From contig NZ_JAHVHT010000001.1 of assembly GCF_019802125.1 (NCBI RefSeq), positions 1 through 64,000 on the forward strand: a DNA stretch of 64,000 nucleotides. The letters are read 5' to 3'. Origin of the DNA: Tateyamaria omphalii. GTDB taxonomy: Bacteria > Pseudomonadota > Alphaproteobacteria > Rhodobacterales > Rhodobacteraceae. Made by a program: the position numbers and the translations under genes. Positions within the stretch are counted from its first letter, which is position 1, and the number at the start of each line of letters is the position of its first letter. Below the pieces are notes generated by a model. The model had not been told where the DNA came from. It made no database searches and saw nothing but the letters and a program-made list of their open reading frames with translations. This document shows, one piece after another, positions 46,346 to 54,826 of the stretch.

Positions 46346-47764
46346 ATGAAACGTATCAAGACCGATATCCTGGTCATCGGTGCCGGGTCCGGGGGCCTGT
46401 CTGTTGCTGCAGGTGCCGTTCAGATGGGCGCCAAGGTTGTCCTGCTCGAAGGGCACAAGATGGGCGGGGATTGCCTGAACTATGGCTGCGTGCCGTCAAA
46501 GGCGCTGATTGCCAGCGGAAAGGTGGCCTATGGCCAGACCCACAGTGCGGAATATGGCGTGGCGAATGCTGCACCACAGGTGGACTATGCAGCCGCCAAA
46601 GACCATGTGGCGCAGGTGATTGCGCAGATCGAACCCGTGGACAGCCAGGAGCGGTTCGAAGGGCTGGGCGTGCGGGTCATTCGGGAGTTTGGCCACTTCA
46701 TTTCGGAGACCGAAGTGCAGGCAGGCGAGACGGTCATCAAGGCGCGGCGTGTGGTGATCGCGACGGGGTCCAGCCCGTTTGTGCCACCCATCGATGGCAT
46801 CGAAACCGTGCCTTACCTGACCAACGAGACGCTGTGGGAGTTGCGCGAGCGTCCCGGTCACCTACTGATCATTGGTGGTGGTCCCATCGGTATGGAAATG
46901 GCGCAGGCGCACCGGCGTCTGGGTTCGAAAGTGACCGTGATCGAAGGCGACAAAGCGCTGGGCAAGGATGATCCCGAGATGGTCGAGGTGGTGCTGACCA
47001 ACCTGCGGCGCGAGGGGATCGAGATTGTCGAAGGGGCCTTGGCCGAGAAGATCGAAGGTGCAGATGGTTCCGTGACCGTGCATACCAAGGACGGGCGTCG
47101 TTTTGATGGCTCGCATCTGTTGGTGGCGGTTGGGCGTAAGTCGAACATCGACAAGCTGAACCTTGAGGCTGCGGGGATCGAGACGACAAAGACGGGCGTC
47201 AAGGTTGACGACAGCCTGCGCACGACGAACCGCCGTGTCTATGCCGTAGGTGATGTGGCAGGTGGCCTGCAATTCACCCATGTCGCGGGCTATCATGCAG
47301 GTGTCATCATCCGGTCACTGCTGTTTGCCCTGCCGTCCAAGGCGAAAACGGCGCATATTCCCTGGGCCACGTACACGGATCCCGAACTGGCGCAGGTCGG
47401 CCCGACCGAGGCGCAGGCGAAGGATCAGCATGGCGACAAGTTGGAAGTCGTGCGCTTTCACTACAATCACAACGATCGGGCCATTGCAGAACGCAAGACC
47501 GATGGCCTGATCAAGGTGATGGTGGTCAGGGGGCGGCCCGTGGGCGTGTCCATTGCGGGCCATCAGGCCGGCGAGTTGATCAATCTGTGGTCGCTTGTGA
47601 TCGCCAACAACATGAAGATGAGCCAGGTCGCCGCCATGGTGTCGCCGTACCCCACCATCGGCGAGGTCAACAAGCGGGCGGCGGGCGCCTATTTCAGCCC
47701 GAGGCTGTTTGAGAACCCGATGGTGAAGCGCGTCGTGGGACTTGTGCAGCGCCTTATTCCCTGA
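46346..47764 (+). CDS. Mercuric-reductase/lipoamide-dehydrogenase-like FAD oxidoreductase
   Basis: 472 residues. FAD binding by DILVIGAGSGGLSVAAG; the redox disulfide is GGDCLNYGCVPSKAL; NAD(P) binding by LLIIGGGPIGMEMAQA; RRVYAVGDVAGG is the second FAD contact. The C-terminal dimer domain has the active-site-like SPYPTIGEVNKRAAGAYF. It lacks the extra C-terminal Cys pair of true MerA, and no mer genes are present, so mercury reduction is unlikely. Its tight link with the TVP38 protein suggests a joint membrane-redox task. Confidence 0.88.
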   Translation: MKRIKTDILVIGAGSGGLSVAAGAVQMGAKVVLLEGHKMGGDCLNYGCVPSKALIASGKVAYGQTHSAEYGVANAAPQVDYAAAKDHVAQVIAQIEPVDSQERFEGLGVRVIREFGHFISETEVQAGETVIKARRVVIATGSSPFVPPIDGIETVPYLTNETLWELRERPGHLLIIGGGPIGMEMAQAHRRLGSKVTVIEGDKALGKDDPEMVEVVLTNLRREGIEIVEGALAEKIEGADGSVTVHTKDGRRFDGSHLLVAVGRKSNIDKLNLEAAGIETTKTGVKVDDSLRTTNRRVYAVGDVAGGLQFTHVAGYHAGVIIRSLLFALPSKAKTAHIPWATYTDPELAQVGPTEAQAKDQHGDKLEVVRFHYNHNDRAIAERKTDGLIKVMVVRGRPVGVSIAGHQAGELINLWSLVIANNMKMSQVAAMVSPYPTIGEVNKRAAGAYFSPRLFENPMVKRVVGLVQRLIP

Positions 47765-47776
47765 CCACATAGCACG

Positions 47777-49159
47777 ATGATGAATTCACTTTCCGGCCGG
47801 TTCCTGATCCTGACCACGATCTTCGTCATGCTGGCGGAGGTGTTGATCTTTGTCCCGTCCATTGCCCGGTTCCGGGAAGAATATCTGCAAAACCGCCTTG
47901 AGCGTGCGCAGATTGCATCGCTGGCCCTGCTTGCCGATGACATGATCGACAGTGATCTGGAGCAGGAGCTGCTTGAGAATGCAGGTGTTTTCAACGTGGT
48001 TCTGCGCAGGGACGAGGTGCGCCAGCTTATGCTTGCCTCGCCCATGCCGCAGCCGATTGATGCCACCTTTGATTTGCGTGACGGGACCGCCCCGGTGCTG
48101 ATCCGCGATGCATTGATGCGGATCCTTGAACCGGAGAATGAAGTGATTCGCGTGATCGGTGCGCCGACGCGCGAAGCGGGTCTGCTGATCGAGGTCACGA
48201 TGGAAACCGAGCCGCTGCGCATGGCGATGATCGATTACGGTATCCGCATTCTGGTTCTGTCCGCTGTCATATCTATTGTCACGGCGGGGCTGCTGTTCGT
48301 CGCGGTGCGCGCCATTCTGGTGAAGCCCATCCGCGGCGTTGTGGGCCATATGCAACGCTATGCTGCCGCGCCCGAGGACGCGCGCCGGATCATCACGCCG
48401 AATGCTGGTGTCACGGAATTGCGCGAGGCCGAGGAAGCGTTACGCAGCCTCCAGACTGAATTGATTTCTGCCCTGCGCCAGAAAGACCGGTTGGCGCAGC
48501 TTGGAAGTGCCGTGTCCAAGATCAGCCACGATCTGCGCAACATCCTGACCTCGGCGCAACTGTTCACGGACCGTATTGAGGCGTCCGAAGACCCGCTGGT
48601 GCGACGGATGGCGCCAAAGCTGGTCAATTCGATGACCCGTGCTGTGCACCTTTGTGAAAGCACACTAGCCTTTGGCAAGGCCGAGGAGCCAAGCCCGACT
48701 TTGATGATCTTCACGCTGGATGATCTTGTGGCGGATGTGCTGGACAGTGAGCGGCTCGCCGTTGGCGATCACGACCTGTCGCTGAGCGAAAACATCCCGC
48801 CACTCTTTTCCCTGCGTGCCGATCCGGAGCAGTTGTTTCGGGTTGTTTCGAACCTCGTGCGAAACGCGCGTCAGGCGATCATTGCCACCGGCAAGCCCGG
48901 CGAGATCAACGTGTCCGCCTATGAAGATGCCGATAATTGGTGGATCGAGATCGCGGACACCGGGCCAGGCCTGCCGCCAAAGGCCCAAGAGCACCTGTTC
49001 CAACCGTTCCAGGGCGGTGTTGCCAAAGGCGGCACGGGTTTGGGCCTTGCCATTGCTCAGGAGTTGGTGCGTGGCCATGGCGGTGCGTTGGAGTTGGATC
49101 GGACAGGGCCGAAGGGCACCGTGTTTTCGATCCGTCTGCCTAAAGGCGACGGCATCTGA
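47777..49159 (+). CDS. Sensor histidine kinase (lone)
   Basis: 460 residues. One helix at residues 8-27 and a second near 155-180 frame a periplasmic sensor domain; a HAMP-like stretch (LVKPIRGVVGHMQRYAA) follows. The H-box is SKISHDLRNILTSAQ, the N-box NLVRNARQAI, G1 DTGPGL, and G2 GGTGLGLAIA. No response regulator gene is adjacent, so its partner is elsewhere. It follows the reductase by 12 bases and may share its transcript. The start could be ATG 47777 or 47780. Confidence 0.9.
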   Translation: MMNSLSGRFLILTTIFVMLAEVLIFVPSIARFREEYLQNRLERAQIASLALLADDMIDSDLEQELLENAGVFNVVLRRDEVRQLMLASPMPQPIDATFDLRDGTAPVLIRDALMRILEPENEVIRVIGAPTREAGLLIEVTMETEPLRMAMIDYGIRILVLSAVISIVTAGLLFVAVRAILVKPIRGVVGHMQRYAAAPEDARRIITPNAGVTELREAEEALRSLQTELISALRQKDRLAQLGSAVSKISHDLRNILTSAQLFTDRIEASEDPLVRRMAPKLVNSMTRAVHLCESTLAFGKAEEPSPTLMIFTLDDLVADVLDSERLAVGDHDLSLSENIPPLFSLRADPEQLFRVVSNLVRNARQAIIATGKPGEINVSAYEDADNWWIEIADTGPGLPPKAQEHLFQPFQGGVAKGGTGLGLAIAQELVRGHGGALELDRTGPKGTVFSIRLPKGDGI

Positions 49160-49228
49160 CCCGATCGACGGATTTGCTTACATACCCCCTTGCAAACCCC
49201 GGCGCGCAGGACTAGACCACGCGCCAGT

Positions 49229-49305
49229 GGACCGATAGCTCAGCTGGATAGAGTACTTGACTACGAATCAAGGGGTCGGGGGTTCGAATCCTCCTCGGTC
49301 CGCCA
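49229..49305 (+). tRNA. tRNA-Arg (anticodon ACG)
   Basis: A 77-base cloverleaf. The acceptor arm GGACCGA pairs with TCGGTCC, then discriminator G and an encoded CCA. The D-arm is AGCTCAGCTGGATAGAGT, the anticodon stem-loop CTTGA-CTACGAA-TCAAG, and the T-loop GGTTCGAATCC. The anticodon ACG is edited to ICG by TadA and reads CGN codons. The gene lies at the left edge of the AT-richer island, a usual site for integration. Confidence 0.95.
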
Positions 49306-49867
49306 CTTAAGCCCTTGTGAGACGACACATAGTTCTGCCTTTTGCGACAGACACTTTCCTATTTTTGTGTCTGCAACTTCCCATCCAGTAACCCGCTTGC
49401 TTCGTTTGATCCCATTCCCAACCGGGAAATCGGGCGTGATTTGAAGGTCAGACGGCGAAGCCGCCTGCTCCTGCAAATCTGCCACGTGGTGAACGCGGAG
49501 GGGGGGGCGAGACAGGACAAATCGACAAGGTTGGTGCGGCCCGCAGCGCAGCGGGGACACGGCCTTGTCTATTTGTCTTGTCCGAGGGGGGAGGCCGCGC
49601 CTCCACCCTGACGGCGAACGGCGTTTGGCTTGTCCAAATCCCGTGAGCCTGCTGGTGGCGTTCCAAATTGCTTCAAAAGATCTTGTCGGGTGGGGGCGGG
49701 AAGCCGTCATTCGCTGCGGTTGCGAGCGGATTTGCTTCTCAATCGCAAAGCAGACGTTGAGGTGGCAACGATGCATTCGCCGGGTACTTGTTTGGGCTCA
49801 GAAGCTTTACCGGGTGACATGATTGTTTCGAACGGGCATCTTCCCCGGAATCCTTCAGGAACACACC
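49306..49867. other. Gene-free stretch after tRNA-Arg
   Basis: About 560 bases with no credible gene, at the edge of the putative island. It includes a long imperfect inverted repeat (listed separately) and polyG tracts. No integrase fragment and no second copy of the tRNA 3' end was seen. Confidence 0.5.
49511..49582. repeat. 20-bp imperfect inverted repeat
   Basis: GACAGGACAAATCGACAAGG (49511-49530) pairs with CCTTGTCTATTTGTCTTGTC (49563-49582), 18 of 20 positions. The loop is a GC-rich 32 bases. It may be a structured RNA, a recombination site or a remnant of a mobile repeat. Confidence 0.6.
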
Positions 49868-51955
49868 ATGACCACTTTAAGCGAAAACCTCGTCAATCGC
49901 GTCAGAAAGCTTACCAAGCCTTCGAACGCTGCGCAGGCTATGCAGCCGTTTCTTGAAGCTGTCAGCAACGCCATGATGGCGATTGACGATCGTCACGAAG
50001 CCTTTGGAAATAGTCAGCCCGGGCATGTGAGGATAAACATTGAGGGTGTTGGTGGCGAGGATGTAGACATAATTGTGCGCGACAACGGGATCGGGCTCGA
50101 GACCGACCGGTATGACGCTTTCTGTGAGATTGATACCGACTTCAAGAGCCAACGCGGTGGGAAGGGAGTTGGCCGCTTGTACTGGCTCGATGCGTTTAAG
50201 AGTGTTGAGGTGAAATCCCGGTTCCGAGATGGAGAACGATACGCACAGAGAGCATTCAAATTTCGCCTAAAGCGTGAAGAGCAAATCGAAGATCTGTCGT
50301 CCAGTTTTGAAGATTTTGGAGCGAACGAAACGGGCACCATTGTGCGTCTCTCTGGGCTCAAGCAAGGCCCCTACGCAAGTGAATTTCCTAAGCAAGCCAA
50401 AAAAATTAAGGACTACTTAGCTGCCGAATTCATTGCGGATTTCCTAGCTGGAAGTAGTTCACGTGTGACGTTGTCGATTACGACCAAGGCGGGAAACACT
50501 CTATCTGCTGAGTTCCCCGTTGATGTAGTTGATCTTGTCATAGAGGGCCCTGAGGACCTTTCTGCTAACGCTAAAGAAGAGGTGCCCGAACTAAGGATCG
50601 AAGGTTATCTTTGCGAGAAAAAGGCGAGCCAGGGGCTCGAAGGCCGACATCAGCTGCACCTTCTTGGGAACAAGCGAACTGTAGAAACTAGGAACATCGA
50701 TAGTCTTGTCGGGATAGGTGCCCTAAAAGCAAACGACCAAGACGATCTTGCAATGCACTTGGTGGTGGGCAGCAAATACCTTGACGACCGCGTTGCAGAA
50801 AGCAGAACTTCGTTCACGGTGCCGGCTTCAGAATTGGACGATATTGTTAAGGCATCGGTCTACCAAGCAAGAGAAAACCTCATCGCTGACCAGCTCCGGG
50901 ACTTCGACAACGAGCGCCGTCGTAACTTTGAGGCGTTTCTTAATGAGCAGCCGATTTTCGGATTTGGAGATAGTGAGGAGATATTCGCTTCGCTTCCAGT
51001 CGGCGCAAAAACACACGAGGACTTTGTCGCGAAGCTCGCATTACCTCGCTATCGAAAGGAACGTGACCGCGAAGAACGACTCACAACCATCGTGCAAAGC
51101 TTGGTCTCAGGCGATGCTGTTCCAGAAGACTTTGACAGAGTTGTTCGTGAAGCTGCGCAGGATGTTCAAGACAACGAGCGCAGCTCACTTGCGCACCACG
51201 CGGCAAGGCGTAGGGTTGTTCTCGATCTGATGGACCAGCTCATCCGTAGACTGCGTAGCGCCGATGGCGACGACAAGTATCATCTTGAATCTACGTTGCA
51301 CTCTTTGATTGTACCGATGCGGATTAATAGCAACGATCCAACAAAAGCTGAAAATGCGGCTCATGATCTTTGGCTGCTAGATGAGCGTCTTGCATTTGCG
51401 TCAGGGTTTGCATCGGATGTCCCTCTGAAGCAAGTGATCGTAGATGAAGAGAGCGACCTCAGACCGGACATTGTACTATGGGATCATCTTTATTGCCTCG
51501 CGCCTGTTGGGCAACAAGGCGGAGTCGAAGGCGTTGACGACTTAGAGCCGATTACTCAAGTGTTCATCGTTGAGTTCAAGCACCCAGGTCGGACCGGCTA
51601 TTCTGCGGGCGACAGTGTGACGCGCCAGGTCACACAGTATGTTGATCGGATAAAAAGGGGGCAGATTGAGGGTTTCGGACGGCGAAACGTCTTGGTTTCA
51701 GAGGATTGCCGATTTCACTGCATGATTGTTGCGGATTTCCAAGGTGGTCTCAAGGATGAGATCGCTTCCTGGGATTACATACATAACCGTAGAGGCAGAG
51801 AGCGCCGTCTCGGTGGTGATCATTCAAACGTTATCATTCAAGCCTTTGAGTGGGACTTTGTTCTTTCTTCGGCAACTACTTCGAACCGTGCGCTACTTGA
51901 TGCCGCTGGACTTGTTCAGCGAGGGCAGACCAATTTCGTGAAGTCTGGAGATTGA
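49868..51955 (+). CDS. GHKL-type ATPase fused to a PD-(D/E)XK-like nuclease domain
   Basis: 695 residues from ATG 49868, preceded by AGGA. Residues 20-115 form a GHKL (Hsp90/MutL/MORC-type) ATPase: the N-box EAVSNAMMAID (Glu30, Asn34, Asp40), G1 RDNGIGL (71-77), and G2 RGGKGVGRL (96-104). A long middle region is largely helical. Near the C-terminus, LRPDIVLWD (Asp534) and QVFIVEFKHPG (Glu569-x-Lys571), followed by a Q-x3-Y helix, resemble a PD-(D/E)XK nuclease core. ATPase-nuclease fusions like this occur in phage-defence loci. I cannot match it to a named system. It is AT-richer than neighbours and converges on the next gene. Confidence 0.85.
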   Translation: MTTLSENLVNRVRKLTKPSNAAQAMQPFLEAVSNAMMAIDDRHEAFGNSQPGHVRINIEGVGGEDVDIIVRDNGIGLETDRYDAFCEIDTDFKSQRGGKGVGRLYWLDAFKSVEVKSRFRDGERYAQRAFKFRLKREEQIEDLSSSFEDFGANETGTIVRLSGLKQGPYASEFPKQAKKIKDYLAAEFIADFLAGSSSRVTLSITTKAGNTLSAEFPVDVVDLVIEGPEDLSANAKEEVPELRIEGYLCEKKASQGLEGRHQLHLLGNKRTVETRNIDSLVGIGALKANDQDDLAMHLVVGSKYLDDRVAESRTSFTVPASELDDIVKASVYQARENLIADQLRDFDNERRRNFEAFLNEQPIFGFGDSEEIFASLPVGAKTHEDFVAKLALPRYRKERDREERLTTIVQSLVSGDAVPEDFDRVVREAAQDVQDNERSSLAHHAARRRVVLDLMDQLIRRLRSADGDDKYHLESTLHSLIVPMRINSNDPTKAENAAHDLWLLDERLAFASGFASDVPLKQVIVDEESDLRPDIVLWDHLYCLAPVGQQGGVEGVDDLEPITQVFIVEFKHPGRTGYSAGDSVTRQVTQYVDRIKRGQIEGFGRRNVLVSEDCRFHCMIVADFQGGLKDEIASWDYIHNRRGRERRLGGDHSNVIIQAFEWDFVLSSATTSNRALLDAAGLVQRGQTNFVKSGD

Positions 51956-51967
51956 TAGCGCTGGCTG

Positions 51968-52567
51968 CTAACTATCGGACTTCAAGTTTTTGGAAACCGC
52001 CATAAATTTGGCCGCTCTTTCACGCAGATATTCGGCCTCGGCTTGGTCAAGTCTTGTGGAAGTAATGAGTGTTCCTGGCTGGATGTTAAGAATGCCGACG
52101 CCCGCGGAATCCGGTTGTGCCATTCGGAGGATAGTCAATAGCCCGCGTTCCTTCTTTCGAGGGAGTTGGTCTTTTCCAAAGTGTAGGAAAATTATTCTTC
52201 TTTGGTTGTTCGCTTCTGTACGTAGGTACCACGCAGTTGAGACGCGGAGTCCTGAAATGTCGGCTTCTATCGGACTACGCCCTTGCCAAATAAGTGCGTG
52301 ATCCTCCTTCAGGTCAAGATAGTTTTGGCAAAGCACCTTGTAGCCAGCAGATTTATTAGCGGATACGCTTGAATAGAGTTCGAGGAACTGCTTTTCCGAG
52401 AACGCCTTTTCTTCATAGGAGGTCATTGCCTCTCGAAACTGCTTATATCGATCCTTGGCTGGATCATAAGGCAAATCGAGTTCGCTGATTATGCTTTTGA
52501 CCTTAGCCTTGTCCTTGCGTTTATCCCCATATGCAAAATCAATGAACTGACTAACTCTGATTTTCAT
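51968..52567 (-). CDS. Hypothetical protein, 199 residues, island
   Basis: I do not recognise this protein. It starts MKIRVSQFIDFAYGDKRKDKAKVKSIISEL, is highly charged, and has no signal peptide or membrane helix. A central WYLRTEANNQRRIIFLHFGK and LPRKKERGLLTILRMAQ region is basic and could bind nucleic acid. Its 3' end is only 12 bases from the GHKL-nuclease gene, in the opposite direction. It is a candidate partner, regulator or inhibitor of that protein, by position only. Confidence 0.7.
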   Translation of the reverse strand: MKIRVSQFIDFAYGDKRKDKAKVKSIISELDLPYDPAKDRYKQFREAMTSYEEKAFSEKQFLELYSSVSANKSAGYKVLCQNYLDLKEDHALIWQGRSPIEADISGLRVSTAWYLRTEANNQRRIIFLHFGKDQLPRKKERGLLTILRMAQPDSAGVGILNIQPGTLITSTRLDQAEAEYLRERAAKFMAVSKNLKSDS

Positions 52568-52851
52568 CTTGCCTCACTTGGATCTGTTAATGGGTACACA
52601 CTAAAGTATAGAACAAAGAATGAACAGCCTGACGTGTAATTCATCTGAAAAGTCGAGGGTCGGCTTTTTTGCGACGCTTCCGATCCAAGTGTTTGGCCTG
52701 CTCATACGCGTCGCTTCAAGCCTTTTTCCTTCAGACAGCGTCAACGAATGAAGTTTAGAAGCTCATCCCGTCTTGGGTAGATCAGATTGCGGATTTTCGG
52801 CATTGTGTCTTGCAGGCGCCACTCTTGGATTCAATCGTCTAAGAGCCGACT
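52568..52851. other. Gap between the two convergent island pairs
   Basis: About 280 bases, AT-rich, flanked by the starts of the outward-pointing genes at 52567 and 52852. It should contain a divergent promoter region. I see no clear gene or repeat. Confidence 0.45.
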
Positions 52852-54795
52852 ATGGAGTGGTTGCTGGAGTGGAGAAAGCAACGATGCTTCAACAAGCCAG
52901 ATCAGCACTGGGAGGTTGTTCTAGGCTCAACCCTTGGAAAGCATCTGCACGCAGTGCATGCATTTGTGGTGATTGTTATGATAGATGATCTTTCCGTTCC
53001 GACATCTGCAAATTTTCATTCAATTCGAAAGAAGCTGTCAAACCGGTCCATCGATGACTTGTTTGTAAAGCTTCGTGCAAACCACAGCGTTACGGCCCGA
53101 AACGAGTTCAAGTACACACGTGAACTACTCGACGACGTTCGCTGGTCTGCAATTTGCTTCAGATATGAGAATTCGCCTTCCTTTCTCGAAAGCACCACGG
53201 CGATACGAGAGAGTCTCTACGGATTTATGCTATTGATCGAACATCAAGGCTATGCAGCAGTCCTCACGTCCCGCTTGAACCTCCCGTCCGTCTTCAAGAC
53301 GACATATTTCTCGCCAGTGGCATCGGCGCGTGTCGAAGGTGCAATCGCTAAAGCAGATGCGGTTTTCCAGCGTATGACGATGCGCAACATGTCCATTTCG
53401 CCCTACGCGATGCGATCCAAGACCGTCGACGCGGCAGATCTTGCTAACGTTGTCGGCCCTGCCGGGAGCCGACGGTATGCGCCCCGTACATACAGCGTCG
53501 TGACAAATGGTATTCAGAGCACCGCAACACCGAGCACAGGACGCATTGGTGTTCGATCGGCGCGCACGGATCTTCCCGGTGTCATTTCCTTTGCGAAGTA
53601 CGTTATTGAAGAGCTTGGTGAGGATAATGCGAACGTCTCGCCATTCATCAGGTCTTTCGCCCGGCCGCTATCGTTAACCGAAGCACTGGAATCTTCAGAG
53701 CCCCAGGCGATGGCGATTGATACTACCAAACTTGCGGACGCGGTGGACGATGTTGAGGAGGGCATCAGGCTCATCCGACTGATGGACGATGGTGCAGTCG
53801 AGCTGTCTGCAGACGAAATAACGACTCTGATGGAAAGACTCAGCAATCCCCTGAATATTGAGGGCGATGTCCGCCTGAGAGCGGCGCTTGACCCAGCCAC
53901 AGGCGATCAGTGCGCATCGATCTGTCTGAACAAGAATCGCATCGCTCTGCGCTCCCTGTCATCACCGCAGCTGTCAGACGTTTATGTGGAATCAGCCGGT
54001 GAGGCTCTTGGTGAAGATGGTGAACGGCAAACGCTACGGGCGTATCTCGACAGCATGAATGCACTCATCGTTCTTTTTGAGGATGTGCGGTTGGCCTACA
54101 TTGATGGTCAGGTGTTCCGAGACGAAACCCTAGTGAACGGAGGCGAGTCTTTTCTGCGGCACTTTAGCGTCTGTGAGCCTCTGTCGGCCGTCACAAGCGA
54201 GAAGGGGGAATTCACCGCCGAACATACCGCGTTCGATGGCAATTCAAGCTTCGGAGCAACTATTGATCACATTGCTGCTGCAGATCCGATTCTACTGTGC
54301 GACGACCTTGGCGATGAGTGGGCTGACTTCATAGGTATCTCTGATGACGCAGGCGCCACTCAAATCTCATTCTACCATGCAAAGCACGGCGCTCTGTCTC
54401 TCGGTGCCAGCCCCTTCCATGTGTCAGTCAGTCAGGCGGTCAAGAACTTGGGAAACATGTCGTTTCCAGAAGAACGGATCGCAGGCAAGGTAGAGCTGTG
54501 GAGTTCGACCTACAACGCGCCCAATCAGCAAACCCAAATCCACCGAACGATACGCTCGAATGTCGCTGACTTAACAGACGCGCTTCATCGCGCGAGAACG
54601 GCGCCGGATGCACGCCGCCGCGCTGTCATTGTGACTTCGTCACTCAGCCGGCAGGCGCTCGTGGAAGAACTAACCGCGATACAGGGCGGCCAAAGGCCAT
54701 CTCCGTCCTTCGTCCAGCTTTACTGGCTTATGCAGTCCTTTTTCTCAGCTTGCACGGAAGTCGGCGCAACCGGCACTGTCGTCTGCCAACCATGA
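52852..54795 (+). CDS. Large island protein with defence-type C-terminal nuclease-like domain
   Basis: 647 residues from ATG 52852; an in-frame ATG at 52978 is an equally possible start, since neither has a strong ribosome-binding site. The first 480 residues are unfamiliar, with an acidic helical middle. The C-terminal part has CDDLGDEWADFIGI (from residue 483; Asp492), then QISFYHAKHGALS (His510-x-Lys512) and SVSQAVKNLGNM. This D...HxK plus Q-A-x-K-N-L layout recurs at the ends of many phage-defence helicases and related proteins, where it looks like a PD-(D/E)XK relative. A nuclease effector role is inferred. Confidence 0.75.
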   Translation: MEWLLEWRKQRCFNKPDQHWEVVLGSTLGKHLHAVHAFVVIVMIDDLSVPTSANFHSIRKKLSNRSIDDLFVKLRANHSVTARNEFKYTRELLDDVRWSAICFRYENSPSFLESTTAIRESLYGFMLLIEHQGYAAVLTSRLNLPSVFKTTYFSPVASARVEGAIAKADAVFQRMTMRNMSISPYAMRSKTVDAADLANVVGPAGSRRYAPRTYSVVTNGIQSTATPSTGRIGVRSARTDLPGVISFAKYVIEELGEDNANVSPFIRSFARPLSLTEALESSEPQAMAIDTTKLADAVDDVEEGIRLIRLMDDGAVELSADEITTLMERLSNPLNIEGDVRLRAALDPATGDQCASICLNKNRIALRSLSSPQLSDVYVESAGEALGEDGERQTLRAYLDSMNALIVLFEDVRLAYIDGQVFRDETLVNGGESFLRHFSVCEPLSAVTSEKGEFTAEHTAFDGNSSFGATIDHIAAADPILLCDDLGDEWADFIGISDDAGATQISFYHAKHGALSLGASPFHVSVSQAVKNLGNMSFPEERIAGKVELWSSTYNAPNQQTQIHRTIRSNVADLTDALHRARTAPDARRRAVIVTSSLSRQALVEELTAIQGGQRPSPSFVQLYWLMQSFFSACTEVGATGTVVCQP

Positions 54796-54826
54796 GGCCA
54801 ACTCGGGGCTCCACCAAGTCAGGAAC

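Noticed and set aside
46346-47764. True mercuric reductase (MerA)
   Set aside because: The C-terminal vicinal Cys pair and any mer genes are missing.
49190-49444. 84-codon frame running through tRNA-Arg
   Set aside because: It is a translation of the tRNA gene.
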